Source: an uncultured Bacillus sp.
GTDB taxonomy: Bacteria; Bacillota; Bacilli; Bacillales_B; DSM-18226
DNA: 16,403 nucleotides
Assembly: GCF_946478885.1 (NCBI RefSeq)
Contig: NZ_CAMLDX010000077.1
Span: forward strand, 1-16,403
Direction of reading: 5' to 3'
Position 1 is the stretch's first letter, and each line of letters starts with the position of its first letter. Shown piece after piece: positions 6,317 through 14,894 of this stretch. The notes beneath the pieces were generated by a model, which saw only the letters and a program-made list of their open reading frames with translations, was not told where the DNA came from and did not search any database. A program made the position numbers and the translations under genes.

Positions 6317-7906
6317 ATGTCAAAAGTAATTTCTACATCAAAGGCTGCTGAGTTTATTCAAGACGGTTGTACATTAGCAGCAAGCGGTTTCGGACTGGCT
6401 TGTTGGAATGAAGAAATGGGAATTGCCATTGAAGACCGTTTTAAGAAAACTGGGCATCCGCAAAATCTGACTGTTGTTCATGCAAGCGCTGTCGGTTCAA
6501 GAAGAGATGCTTCAAAGGGAATGAGCCATTTAGGATATGAAGGATTGGTTAAACGATGGATTGGCGGAATTGCTTATGCATCACCAGGTATGGCAAAACT
6601 CATCGAGGATAACAAAATTGAAGCATATAATCTTCCCCAGGGTGTCATTACCCAGCTTTATCGTGAAATCGCCGCTAAACGGCCAGGGGTTATCACAAAG
6701 GTCGGTTTAAGAACCTATATAGATCCGCGCCTTGAAGGGGCAAAAATGAACACGAATACAACTGAAGATATTGTGAACCTTATTGAACTCGATGGGGAGG
6801 AATGGCTCTACTACAAATCCTTCCCAATTCATGTCGGATTAATTCGCGGTACGGTGGCCGATGAAAATGGGAACTTAACTATGGATAAGGAAAGTTTAAT
6901 GCTGGAAGTGCTGCCGGTAGCTCAGGCTGTTCATAATTCCGGTGGGATTGTCATTGCTCAAGTAGAGAATGTCGTTAAGAATGGTTCACTTGATCCAAAG
7001 AAAGTTAGAGTTCCAGGCATCTTGATCGATTACCTTGTCGTTTCAAAACCAGAAAATCATGACCAAACAGAAGGTACTCACTATCATCCAGGTTTATCAG
7101 GCGAATTGAAGGTACCTCTGGAAGGTGTAGATGTGCTTCCATTTGATGAAAGAAAAGTGATTGCCCGCCGTTGTGCAATCGAGTTAAAGGAAGATGCAAT
7201 ACTGAATCTTGGTGTCGGGATGCCTTCAGGTGTCGGCAGTATCGCAGCTGAAGAGGGTATAAGCGATTACCTCAAAATGACGACTGAAGCAGGTACGATA
7301 GGGGGGGTGCCGGGAAGCGGATTAGATTTCGGTTCGGCCTATAACGCAGAAGCTATCGTGGAGGAACATGTCCAATTTGATTTTTATGATGGCGGCGGTT
7401 TAGATATTTCCGTATTAGGATTGGCACAAACAGATGAAATGGGCAATGTGAATGTAAGTAAGTTTGGCAAAAGAGTCATGGGCTGCGGCGGATTTGTTAA
7501 TATATCGCAAACAGCTAAAAAGCTGGTATATTGTGGGACCTTTACTCATGGCGGTTTAGAAGTAAATTTAGGCAATGGAAAAATAGAAATCGTGAAAGAA
7601 GGACGCAATAAAAAATTCATTAAGCAAGTAGAACAGGTAACGTTCAGCGGTCAATATGCCACGGAAGTAGGCCAAACAGTACTGTATGTGACAGAACGGG
7701 CTGTACTCCAATTGATTGACGGCAAGCTGACATTAATCGAAATCGCCCCTGGAATTGATTTACAAAGAGATATTCTTGAACAAATGGAATTCACTCCTGC
7801 TATTTCTAAGGATTTAAAAACAATGAACCCTGGGATGTTCTGCGAGCATTGGGGAGAACTGAAGCAAATTATTGAAGAGAGAAGAAGGGTGGCAGTTACA
7901 TGCTAA
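6317..7906 (+). CDS. Class I acyl-CoA:carboxylate CoA-transferase (YdiF/Pct-like)
   Basis: A 529-residue protein in which the two halves of class I CoA-transferases are fused (about residues 1-270 and 285-510), as in propionate CoA-transferase and E. coli YdiF. The catalytic glutamate is most likely E324 in KMTTEAGTIGGVPGSG, which would form the glutamyl-CoA thioester intermediate. The glycine-rich NLGVGMPSGVGSIAAEEG segment (about 297-314) precedes it. The enzyme moves CoA from one acyl-CoA to another free acid without ATP, so in this operon it can activate fresh substrate at the expense of product-CoA. It is the first gene after the sigma-54 promoter; the start ATG has GGAAAGAGGT (6298-6307) in front. 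Its last 7 bases overlap the next gene. The acyl specificity cannot be read from the sequence. Confidence 0.92.
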   Translation: MSKVISTSKAAEFIQDGCTLAASGFGLACWNEEMGIAIEDRFKKTGHPQNLTVVHASAVGSRRDASKGMSHLGYEGLVKRWIGGIAYASPGMAKLIEDNKIEAYNLPQGVITQLYREIAAKRPGVITKVGLRTYIDPRLEGAKMNTNTTEDIVNLIELDGEEWLYYKSFPIHVGLIRGTVADENGNLTMDKESLMLEVLPVAQAVHNSGGIVIAQVENVVKNGSLDPKKVRVPGILIDYLVVSKPENHDQTEGTHYHPGLSGELKVPLEGVDVLPFDERKVIARRCAIELKEDAILNLGVGMPSGVGSIAAEEGISDYLKMTTEAGTIGGVPGSGLDFGSAYNAEAIVEEHVQFDFYDGGGLDISVLGLAQTDEMGNVNVSKFGKRVMGCGGFVNISQTAKKLVYCGTFTHGGLEVNLGNGKIEIVKEGRNKKFIKQVEQVTFSGQYATEVGQTVLYVTERAVLQLIDGKLTLIEIAPGIDLQRDILEQMEFTPAISKDLKTMNPGMFCEHWGELKQIIEERRRVAVTC

Positions 7907-9036
7907 ATTTGGGACTTACTAAAGAACAGCAGCAATTACAGCAAAAAGTAAGAGCTTTTGTTGAAGAATATATTATGCCAAATGCCTTAAGATACGATGA
8001 AGCACAAGAGTTTCCTAGCGAAGTGGTGGAGGCGGCAGCGAAAATCGGTTTATTAGATTTTTCAGTACCTAAAGAATTCGGCGGGCCGGGACTTGATACA
8101 TTATCGATATGCATAATCTCGGAGGAATTAGGCCGCGGAGATGTGACGATGTCTACAACGATTGGAGGTAATGGTCTTGCTGCTTATCCGGTATTATACG
8201 GTGGCAATGAAGAGCAAAAGAAACGCTACTTCCAATATCTCTTAGATCAAAAATTAACAGCCTTTGCATTGACAGAGCCTGCTGCCGGATCCGACGCCGG
8301 AGCAGTACAAACAATCGCTATTTTGGATGGGGATGAATATGTGTTAAATGGCACAAAATGTTTCTGCACTAATGGCGGAAAAGCAAGCGTGTTCACATTG
8401 ATAGCTTCGACTGACCCGTCAAAAGGAACGAAAGGACTGAGCGGCTTTATGATAGAGGCAGACCGCGAAGGGATCATTGTCGGGAAAAAAGAAAACAAAA
8501 TGGGTCTGCGTGGATCCAATACAGTGGAGATCATCCTAAATAATGTCCGCGTTCCAAAAGAAAACCTGATTGGAAAAGAAGGAGAAGGCTTCAAACTGGC
8601 AATGATTACCCTTGACTCAGCCAGATTATCTGTCGGGGCGGCTGCTCTCGGACTTTCAAAACGAATCCTTGAGGATACGCTGCAATTTCTAAAAACAAAT
8701 ACATTGGGCGGAAAACCAATGATTGCTTCCCAGTATGTCCAGTTCAAAGTAGCGGATATGGCTACAGAAATTGAAGCTGCACAAGGGATTATCTATAAAA
8801 CATGCTACCTGAAGGATTCCGGCGAGCGGTATAGCAAGGAAGCAGCCATGGCAAAAACCTACTGCACAGACACAGCGATGAAATTAGCAGCGATGGCAGT
8901 AGACCTTTACGGCCCGTATGGATATTTACATGAGGCACAGATAGAAAAATATATGCGCGACGTTAAGGTTATGCAGATTTATGAAGGAACAAACGAAATT
9001 CAGCGTGTCGTGATAGCAAATAACATTGCGAGATAA
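7900..9036 (+). CDS. Acyl-CoA dehydrogenase, catalytic-type subunit
   Basis: A 378-residue flavoenzyme of the acyl-CoA dehydrogenase family that forms or reduces the alpha-beta double bond of a CoA ester. It has the flavin/substrate motif LTEPAAGSDA (T125-D132), the MGLRGSNTVEI block, and the catalytic base E362 within IYEGTNEIQR. Odd points lie in the C-terminal helical domain. The usual R-x-x-F of the ERxQFG motif is replaced by N267 and G270 (FLKTNTLGGKP), and the usual QxxGGxGY is changed to DLYGPYGY (D335, P339). In homotetrameric relatives these residues reach across to the FAD of the neighbouring subunit. The next gene keeps them, which suggests a heteromer. The ATG start overlaps the CoA-transferase end by 7 bases (AAGGGTGG just upstream), so translation is probably coupled. 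Confidence 0.9.
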   Translation: MLNLGLTKEQQQLQQKVRAFVEEYIMPNALRYDEAQEFPSEVVEAAAKIGLLDFSVPKEFGGPGLDTLSICIISEELGRGDVTMSTTIGGNGLAAYPVLYGGNEEQKKRYFQYLLDQKLTAFALTEPAAGSDAGAVQTIAILDGDEYVLNGTKCFCTNGGKASVFTLIASTDPSKGTKGLSGFMIEADREGIIVGKKENKMGLRGSNTVEIILNNVRVPKENLIGKEGEGFKLAMITLDSARLSVGAAALGLSKRILEDTLQFLKTNTLGGKPMIASQYVQFKVADMATEIEAAQGIIYKTCYLKDSGERYSKEAAMAKTYCTDTAMKLAAMAVDLYGPYGYLHEAQIEKYMRDVKVMQIYEGTNEIQRVVIANNIAR

Positions 9037-9057
9037 ACAGGGAGGAAGAGGATATAC

Positions 9058-10152
9058 ATGGATTTCACATTATCAGATGAACAAGTACTCATCCAACAAA
9101 GTATCAAAGAAATTGCCCAGGATTTATCAGGGTTGTCTGTCAATAAATCATTAAAGAGCCTGGGGGAAATGGACTTCTTAGGAATGTACTTTCCAGAGGA
9201 AGTCGGCGGGGCCGGCGGGGAATTTTCCAGTTATATTCTCGCATTGGAAGAATTGGCAAAGGTGTCTCCGTCTACAGCACTGGCCTATGCCATTCATAGT
9301 ACACAAGCCGCTTCCATTTTAAATAAATGGGGAAATGATGAGCAAAAGAAAAGTTACCTTGCCCCATTATGTAAAGGGGAGAGAATAGGCAGCTTTGCCT
9401 ATGGAGAAGCGTGGGCAGGCAAAGATATGCTGGCGATTGAAACGACAGCACTAAAATTAGAGGATAGCTATCTACTAAATGGTTCAAAAACCTTTGTCTT
9501 AAATGGCAGCGAAGCTGATTTATATATTGTTTTTGCAAAGACAGAGGAAGGCTTGACTGCTTTTGTGGTAGAAAAAGAGGCACCTGGAGTTACATTCAGC
9601 GATTCTTATAAGAAAATGGGGCTTGATGAACTGCCAATCGTGACGCTGACGCTGGAAAATGTTCAGGTTCCCACCGACAATGTCATTGGAAAAGAAGGGT
9701 TAGGAGAAGAAATCTATCAATCTGCTAAAGACCTTCACAGCATTAGTCTGGCTGCTATTGGTACTGGAATATCCGCGGTTGCGCTGGAGAAAAGTATTTC
9801 TTACGGAAAAGAACGTGAGCAATTCAATCGGCCGATTATCAAGTTTGAGGGCCTCCAGGAAATGATCGGCAATATGAAGGTTCATCTGAGTGCTGCTCAT
9901 CTGCTCACCCTGCAGGCTGCTTCCTTAGTGGAAAGAGAAGAAGACTATAAAGAAGCAGCAGCAATTGCCCGCTTCTATTCATTAAAAACAGGTGAACAAT
10001 CTTGTTTAGATGCTATCCAGATTCATGGCGGTTACGGCTACAGCAAGGACCTAGGGGTTGAAGTGCTATTAAGGGATATTAAAGGAATTTCATTATTAGA
10101 AGTACATGCGAAGCCAATGATTATCTCAATTGCAAGACATGTAATCGGCTAA
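9058..10152 (+). CDS. Divergent acyl-CoA dehydrogenase, partner-type subunit
   Basis: A 364-residue member of the same family, slightly short at the N-terminus. It keeps the C-terminal residues that contact FAD across a subunit interface: KEREQFNRPI (R253, F256) and QIHGGYGY (Q321, G325). It has lost most motifs of its own flavin and substrate site. The usual TEPxAGSDA reads GEAWAGKDM (G116-M124, K122 in place of serine), MGLRGS reads MGLDEL, and EGTNEIQR reads EVHAKPMI. A glutamate (E348) still aligns with the catalytic base. I infer that it is a non-catalytic or specialised partner of the dehydrogenase encoded 21 bases upstream; a separate reductase of odd specificity is the alternative. 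The start is supported by GGGAGGAAGAGG. Confidence 0.85.
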   Translation: MDFTLSDEQVLIQQSIKEIAQDLSGLSVNKSLKSLGEMDFLGMYFPEEVGGAGGEFSSYILALEELAKVSPSTALAYAIHSTQAASILNKWGNDEQKKSYLAPLCKGERIGSFAYGEAWAGKDMLAIETTALKLEDSYLLNGSKTFVLNGSEADLYIVFAKTEEGLTAFVVEKEAPGVTFSDSYKKMGLDELPIVTLTLENVQVPTDNVIGKEGLGEEIYQSAKDLHSISLAAIGTGISAVALEKSISYGKEREQFNRPIIKFEGLQEMIGNMKVHLSAAHLLTLQAASLVEREEDYKEAAAIARFYSLKTGEQSCLDAIQIHGGYGYSKDLGVEVLLRDIKGISLLEVHAKPMIISIARHVIG

Positions 10153-10185
10153 TCATACAATTACTGATAAAGGAAGGGGATTTAT

Positions 10186-11427
10186 ATGAATCCAAAATAT
10201 AATCGATGGTCAGTTCTGGTTGCTTCAGCCATTATTAATCTATGTGTCGGATCGATCTATGCTTTTAGCGTGTTTGCCGGTCCATTAAGTAAAGCTCACG
10301 GCTGGTCGATGGGGGAAATCATGTTGGCATTTACAATAAATGCCGCTATCGCTCCAATTCCCATGATCCTGGGAGGAAAGATCCTTGATAAGGGAGGAGC
10401 AAAATACTCCATTATGGCTGGAGGCGCAATGTTTGGTGCCGGCTTTATCCTGACAGGACTTTCTGATAGTATGATGGCACTATACTTATCATATGGTATA
10501 CTTTGCGGTCTGGGACAGGGGATTGCATATTCCGGAACACTTGGAAATACGGTGAAATTTTTCCCTGATAAAAGAGGATTGGCATCCGGTATTGTAACCG
10601 CCGGGTATGGCGGAGGAACCATTATTGCTGCTCCTTTGGCAAACTATTTGATTGAAAATCATGGAGTATCCTCAGCATTTATCTCTATGGGAATGATTTA
10701 CTTTGTTGTTACAGTCGTATGTGCATTATTCGTCAAGGCAGCGCCTGTAGGCTATGCGCCTGAAGGCTGGAGCCCATCTGTTCAGGCTACTGGAAAGAAA
10801 GCGGCAGGTAATGATGTTCCGTGGAATGAAATGATAAAGAAACCAATGTTCTATACGATTGCTTTCTTGTTTATGATTGGAGCGCTATCCGGAATGATGG
10901 TTACCTCTAATGCTTCTGTCATCGGTCAGCAAATGTACGGTTTAACTGCTGCGGTTGCTGCGGTATTAGTTAGCTTGTTCTCTTTGAGCAATTGTTTAGG
11001 AAGGATTCTCTGGGGGGCTGTATCAGATAAAATCGGCCGCACTAATACATTGTTATGCATTTATATAGTCATCGCCGCAATGCTCCTGTTATTAGCGAAT
11101 ACAGTTTCAACTGCCGGCTTTATCATAGCTGTAATCGGAATCGGCACATGCTTTGGCGGTACAATGGGTGTTTTCCCTTCCATTGTTGGTGATAAATTCG
11201 GCATGAAATATTATGGCGTAAATTACGGAGTCACCTTTATCGGCTATTCTTTAGCTGCGTTCTTTGGACCAAAAATTGCCGTACAGGTAGCAGGAACTCA
11301 TAACGGAGATTTCACATTGGCATTTTATATCGCATTTGCAATTAGTTTAGTAGGAATCGTCCTCACTCTTTTATTTAAGAGAATGGAGAAAAAAGGAATA
11401 GTAATTGCTAGTAAATCTGTAGCTTAA
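10186..11427 (+). CDS. Major facilitator transporter, OFA (oxalate/formate antiporter-like) family
   Basis: A 413-residue membrane carrier with 12 predicted helices (approximate starts 8, 43, 73, 96, 130, 164, 219, 254, 288, 310, 343, 377) and a hydrophilic central loop near 187-216. NRWSVLVASAIINLCVGSIYAFSVF at the start and the GKILDKGGAK and GAVSDKIGRT loops after helices 2 and 8 are typical of the OFA branch of the major facilitator superfamily. Known OFA members move small carboxylates, in the model case by exchanging oxalate for formate. Placed between the dehydrogenases and fixA in one transcription unit, it probably brings in the acid or exchanges it for the product. It occupies the role that CaiT has in the carnitine system. 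The ribosome binding site AAGGAAGGGG precedes the ATG. Confidence 0.87.
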   Translation: MNPKYNRWSVLVASAIINLCVGSIYAFSVFAGPLSKAHGWSMGEIMLAFTINAAIAPIPMILGGKILDKGGAKYSIMAGGAMFGAGFILTGLSDSMMALYLSYGILCGLGQGIAYSGTLGNTVKFFPDKRGLASGIVTAGYGGGTIIAAPLANYLIENHGVSSAFISMGMIYFVVTVVCALFVKAAPVGYAPEGWSPSVQATGKKAAGNDVPWNEMIKKPMFYTIAFLFMIGALSGMMVTSNASVIGQQMYGLTAAVAAVLVSLFSLSNCLGRILWGAVSDKIGRTNTLLCIYIVIAAMLLLLANTVSTAGFIIAVIGIGTCFGGTMGVFPSIVGDKFGMKYYGVNYGVTFIGYSLAAFFGPKIAVQVAGTHNGDFTLAFYIAFAISLVGIVLTLLFKRMEKKGIVIASKSVA

Positions 11428-11445
11428 GCATAGGAGGAATGAATG

Positions 11446-12216
11446 ATGAAAGCATTAGTATGTTATAAATGGATACCAGATGGAGCAGATATCGTAGTCG
11501 ATCAAGCCAATAAGACTTTAAATATGGATAAGGTGAAATATACAGTAAGTGAATACGACCGCAATGCTGTTGAATTAGGAGTAGCTCTTAGTGAAAAAAA
11601 TGGTTTCAATGTTGAATCTCTTACCGTTGGAACGGGTGTAAAATCATCGGTTACGGAAGTCTTGGCTAGAGGAATTGAAAAGGCCTACTATGTTGAAACC
11701 GAGGAATTGGATAGTTCAGCATCCGCCAAAATCATTGCCGAAGCAGTTAAGAAAATCGGAGGCGTAGACTTAATAATCTGCGGCGAGGGATCAGGTGATC
11801 AGTATTCTCAGCAGGTAGGACCACGTGTAGCTGCTTTGCTTGATTATCAAGCTATTACTTATGTGTCTTCATTTGTGGCAGATGGTGAAACATTCACTGC
11901 GGAACGGAAATTAGAAGATGGCTTTGAAGTGGTTAAAGTTCAGGGACCGGCTGTTGTTACGGTGCTTTCTGACATTAACACTCCGCGTATCCCTACTATG
12001 AAACACATTTTATCAGCAAAGAAGAAACCTTCGGAAGCCCTTGCATTGGCTGATTTAGGCCTTGAAAAGGACCAGCTTGAATCGGGGCTTACAGTCAAAG
12101 GTGTAGGTCCGTCTATCCAGGATCGCAAGCAAATCAGAATGAATGCAAATGGTGAAAGTGTTCAAGAAGCAGTTGAAAAATTAATCAAGGAATTAAAATC
12201 CAATAAAGATATTTAA
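11446..12216 (+). CDS. fixA: Electron transfer flavoprotein beta subunit, FixA type
   Basis: A 256-residue EtfB-family protein that resembles E. coli FixA/YdiQ in length and layout: MKALVCYKWIPDGADIVVD at the start, the YTVSEYDRNAVELG segment, DLIICGEGSGDQYSQQVGP around the middle, and PAVVTVLSDINTPRIPTMKHIL, followed by a C-terminal arm that embraces the alpha subunit. It forms the flavin heterodimer with FixB and passes electrons between a donor, the acyl-CoA dehydrogenase and FixCX. Two ATG codons lie in tandem (11443, 11446). The second is 8 bases from AGGAGG (11432-11437) and matches the family start, so it is chosen; use of the first would add one methionine. Whether the dimer bifurcates electrons, as some FixAB do, cannot be settled by eye. 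Confidence 0.92.
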   Translation: MKALVCYKWIPDGADIVVDQANKTLNMDKVKYTVSEYDRNAVELGVALSEKNGFNVESLTVGTGVKSSVTEVLARGIEKAYYVETEELDSSASAKIIAEAVKKIGGVDLIICGEGSGDQYSQQVGPRVAALLDYQAITYVSSFVADGETFTAERKLEDGFEVVKVQGPAVVTVLSDINTPRIPTMKHILSAKKKPSEALALADLGLEKDQLESGLTVKGVGPSIQDRKQIRMNANGESVQEAVEKLIKELKSNKDI

Positions 12217-12227
12217 TAGGGGACGGT

Positions 12228-13169
12228 GTGATAGGAATGAAAAATATTTGGGTTATTGCCGATGTACCAGAGCATGCTTATGAATTATTGACTAAGGTTA
12301 GGGATGATGGCGAAAGGGTTACCGCGTTCGTAAATGGAGACCAAGCTACTGCAGAAGAGTGCTTCAGCTATGGAGCTGCAGCAGTTGAACTAATGTCGCT
12401 GCCGGCTGATACAATTTGGGAACAATACGCAAAACCGATTGCTGCTTATGCAAAAGAAGTAAAGCCTGAACTGATTGCTGTCTCAGCAACTAGAAGAGGA
12501 AAAACGCTGGCCGCACAGGTAGCTGCATTACTGGACGCTCCTTGCGTTACAGAAACGAAGGTATTAGATATTGTTGACAGCAAAGTATCTGCAGCAAGAA
12601 CGATTTACGGTGGTTTAGCCGAAAAAGAGTTAGAAACGGAAAAGGCCGTAGTGGTAACAGTAGCACCTGGTATATTTAAAGCTCAAAAGTCAGAAGCAGC
12701 AGGGAGCGGCGAAGTCAAAACCGTGGAAATCGCAGCATCAGGCATTGAGGTAGTGGAAAGAAAGGCAAAATTGGCGTCTACTGTCAACTTAAATGATGCA
12801 GAAGTCGTGATTGGTGTCGGACGCGGATTTAGAGTTGAAGAAAACGTGAAGCTTGCTGAAGATTTAGCGGCTGCCCTTGGCGGAGAAATCGCCTGCACCA
12901 GACCGGTTGCGGAGGATTTCCATTGGATAGAGGAAGTGCGTTATGTCGGAGTGTCAGGTAAGGTCATCAAACCAACACTTTATATCGCAGCCGGTATCTC
13001 CGGCCAGATTCAGCATATGTATGGGGTTCGCGATTCCAAAACCATTGTGGCGATTGATAAAAATGAAAGTTCCTCCATTTTCAAATCGGCTGATTATTAT
13101 ATCGTTGGCGATTTGACTGAAGTATTGCCAACATTAACGGAAACGGTAAAATTAGTGTCTGCAAAATAA
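12228..13169 (+). CDS. fixB: Electron transfer flavoprotein alpha subunit, FixB type
   Basis: A 313-residue EtfA-family protein and partner of FixA. The N-terminal domain ends near residue 185. The C-terminal FAD domain holds VIGVGRGFRVEENVKLAEDL (about 194-213), ACTRPVAEDFHWIEEVRYVG, the FAD-binding GISGQIQHMYG motif, and KSADYYIVGDLTEVLP at the end. ACTRPVAE in place of the common SRAAVD of beta-oxidation EtfA, together with FixA/C/X neighbours, assigns it to the FixB/YdiR branch. The frame opens with GTG at 12228 just after AGGGGA (12218-12223); the ATG at 12237 is a possible start three codons later. It lies 11 bases after fixA. A 97-base gap containing a hairpin separates it from fixC. 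Confidence 0.92.
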   Translation: MIGMKNIWVIADVPEHAYELLTKVRDDGERVTAFVNGDQATAEECFSYGAAAVELMSLPADTIWEQYAKPIAAYAKEVKPELIAVSATRRGKTLAAQVAALLDAPCVTETKVLDIVDSKVSAARTIYGGLAEKELETEKAVVVTVAPGIFKAQKSEAAGSGEVKTVEIAASGIEVVERKAKLASTVNLNDAEVVIGVGRGFRVEENVKLAEDLAAALGGEIACTRPVAEDFHWIEEVRYVGVSGKVIKPTLYIAAGISGQIQHMYGVRDSKTIVAIDKNESSSIFKSADYYIVGDLTEVLPTLTETVKLVSAK

Positions 13170-13186
13170 TAGATAATCTATGAACC

Positions 13187-13223
13187 GGCTGGCTGTATGG
13201 ATTTGTATCCTGACAAGCCAGCC
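13187..13223 (+). repeat. Intra-operon hairpin between fixB and fixC
   Basis: GGCTGGCT (13187-13194) pairs with AGCCAGCC (13216-13223), and an inner GGAT/ATCC pair (13199-13202 and 13207-13210) with a TTGT loop stacks inside. Only TTCATTT follows, so it is a poor intrinsic terminator. It sits in the only sizeable gap of the operon and could act as a partial terminator, a processing site, or a block to exonucleases. Confidence 0.6.
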
Positions 13224-13266
13224 TTCATTTCAGACTACTAATTTAAGATAAATGAGGTGTAAATTC

Positions 13267-14559
13267 ATGTCTGAAGAAAAATTTGACGCGATTATTGTCG
13301 GCGGCGGGATTGCCGGGCTGACTGCAGGTTATGTGATGGCAAAGGAAGGGCTGGATGTCCTTTTAATCGAAAGAGGGAATTACCCGGGTAGTAAAAATAT
13401 GACAGGAGGCCGTATTTACAGCCACAGCCTGGAGAAAATCATCCCCGATTTCGCCAAAGAGGCACCCGTACAAAGAAAGATTGTTCATGAAAAGGTCAGC
13501 TTGATGACGGATGACAGCGCATTTACGATTGACTATACTTCACAAAAATTAGGTATCCAGGGGAAAGACTCGTATTCCGTATTAAGAAGTGAATTTGACC
13601 AATGGTTGTCTGAAAAAGCCGAAGAAGCCGGGGTACAGGTCATCCCGGGGATTCTTGTTGATGATTTACTGGTGCGCGATGGCAGAGTCTGCGGAGTCAT
13701 TGCGGGTGAGGATGAATTAGAATCAGAGGTTGTCATGATCGCTGACGGTGTAAATTCCCAGTTGGCGCAGAAATTAGGCTTCAGAGGGGAAATTAAACCT
13801 CATGAAGTAGCCGTTGGGGCAAAAGAAGTCATTTCTCTGCCTCAGAAGGTTATCGAAGACAGATTCCAATTAGGCAATGATGAAGATGGAACAGCGTGGT
13901 TATTTGCTGGAAGTCCTTCAGCCGGCCGGGTCGGCGGCGGATTCCTGTATACAAATAAAGATTCCATTTCACTGGGAATTGTTTGTACTTTAGCCGACTT
14001 GGAAAATGCTTCTAAAACAGTGCCGCAAATGCTAGAAGACTTTAAACATCATCCGGCTATCGAGCCTTTGATTAAAGATGGGAGGATGATAGAATACTCA
14101 GGTCATTTGGTGCCGGAAGCTGGTTTTAATATGATTCCAAAGATTGTTGGTGAAGGTGTCTTAGTCATTGGCGATGCAGCCGGCTTCTGTATGAATATCG
14201 GCTATGCTGTAAGAGGAATGGATCTCGCTGTATCTTCGGCCGATTGTGCCGCAAAAGCGGTTATTGAAGCAAAGAGGAAGAATGACTTTAGCGAGGTCAG
14301 CCTTTCAACATATAAAGCTTTATTAGATGATAGCTTCGTTATGAGAGATTTACATTTATACCGTAAATTTCCTGAGTTTATAGAAAATGAGCGCATTTTT
14401 AATCAATATCCGGAAATGGTTACTAATATCATGGAGGCTATGTTTGTAATAGATGGAGTCTCCTCCCAGCCGTTGATGAAGTCTGTGATGAAGGAATTGA
14501 AAAAGGTCGGAGTCATGAATCTTGTGAAAGACGGAATAAAGGGGGTTAAAGCACTATGA
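13267..14559 (+). CDS. fixC: FixC-type flavoprotein, ETF:quinone oxidoreductase-like
   Basis: A 430-residue FAD protein, closely similar over its whole length to E. coli FixC/YdiS (about 428 residues) as I recall it. The dinucleotide-binding GGGIAG is at residues 12-17 in FDAIIVGGGIAGLTAG. Further blocks are NMTGGRIYSHSLEKIIP, SYSVLRSEFDQWL, the VVMIADGVNS segment, GGGFLYTNKDSISLGIVC, and the second FAD motif VIGDAAGFCMNIGYAVRGMD. With FixX it makes a split version of ETF-quinone oxidoreductase that links FixAB to the membrane quinone pool. An open frame begins at ATG 13252, but the ribosome binding site TGAGGTG (13253-13259) overlaps that codon and lies 7 bases before ATG 13267, which also gives the family start MSEEKFDAII. 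It overlaps fixX by 4 bases (ATGA). Confidence 0.93.
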   Translation: MSEEKFDAIIVGGGIAGLTAGYVMAKEGLDVLLIERGNYPGSKNMTGGRIYSHSLEKIIPDFAKEAPVQRKIVHEKVSLMTDDSAFTIDYTSQKLGIQGKDSYSVLRSEFDQWLSEKAEEAGVQVIPGILVDDLLVRDGRVCGVIAGEDELESEVVMIADGVNSQLAQKLGFRGEIKPHEVAVGAKEVISLPQKVIEDRFQLGNDEDGTAWLFAGSPSAGRVGGGFLYTNKDSISLGIVCTLADLENASKTVPQMLEDFKHHPAIEPLIKDGRMIEYSGHLVPEAGFNMIPKIVGEGVLVIGDAAGFCMNIGYAVRGMDLAVSSADCAAKAVIEAKRKNDFSEVSLSTYKALLDDSFVMRDLHLYRKFPEFIENERIFNQYPEMVTNIMEAMFVIDGVSSQPLMKSVMKELKKVGVMNLVKDGIKGVKAL

Positions 14560-14852
14560 GTGTAAATGTGGAAGAAAAATTAGGAATTGATAAATTTAAT
14601 GTCGATGAAGAAAATCCGCATATTATTCTGAAAAAAGAAGGTCAGGATACCCCTGAATATAGAAAGGAATTTGAAAAACTCGTAATTTCCTGTCCGGCCC
14701 ACTTATATGTGATTGAAGATGACGGCAGCTACCGATTTGACTATGCCGGCTGTTTTGAATGTGGTACATGCAGGGTGCTTTGTGGCGATACCATTCTTGA
14801 AAAATGGGAATATCCGAAAGGAACATTCGGGATTGAATACCGCTACGGCTGA
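14556..14852 (+). CDS. fixX: FixX ferredoxin-like protein
   Basis: A 98-residue iron-sulfur protein that works with FixC. The sequence follows the FixX pattern: KFNVDEENPHI near the start, then C46 in SCPAHLY, the cluster motif C66-x2-C69-x2-C72 in YAGCFECGTCRVL, and the family ending WEYPKGTFGIEYRYG. Four cysteines fit one [4Fe-4S] cluster; a fifth (C76) follows. It corresponds to the iron-sulfur domain that is fused to the flavoprotein in mitochondrial ETF-quinone oxidoreductase. The start codon shares the ATGA overlap with the fixC stop, and GGGGG lies about 10 bases upstream, so synthesis of the two proteins is coupled. Confidence 0.94.
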   Translation: MSVNVEEKLGIDKFNVDEENPHIILKKEGQDTPEYRKEFEKLVISCPAHLYVIEDDGSYRFDYAGCFECGTCRVLCGDTILEKWEYPKGTFGIEYRYG

Positions 14853-14894
14853 GAGTTATTTCCAACAAATTGAGCGAAGGGAGAGCGAAGCAAA

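Noticed and set aside
8247..8747. 166-codon minus-strand frame inside the first acyl-CoA dehydrogenase
   Set aside because: It is antisense to a clear family member with conserved motifs; the frame is a by-product of its codon use.
11446..13169. Calling FixAB an electron-bifurcating ETF
   Set aside because: The gene set is the one in which bifurcation is known, but I could not verify the residues that distinguish bifurcating from ordinary ETF, so only membership in the FixAB branch is claimed.
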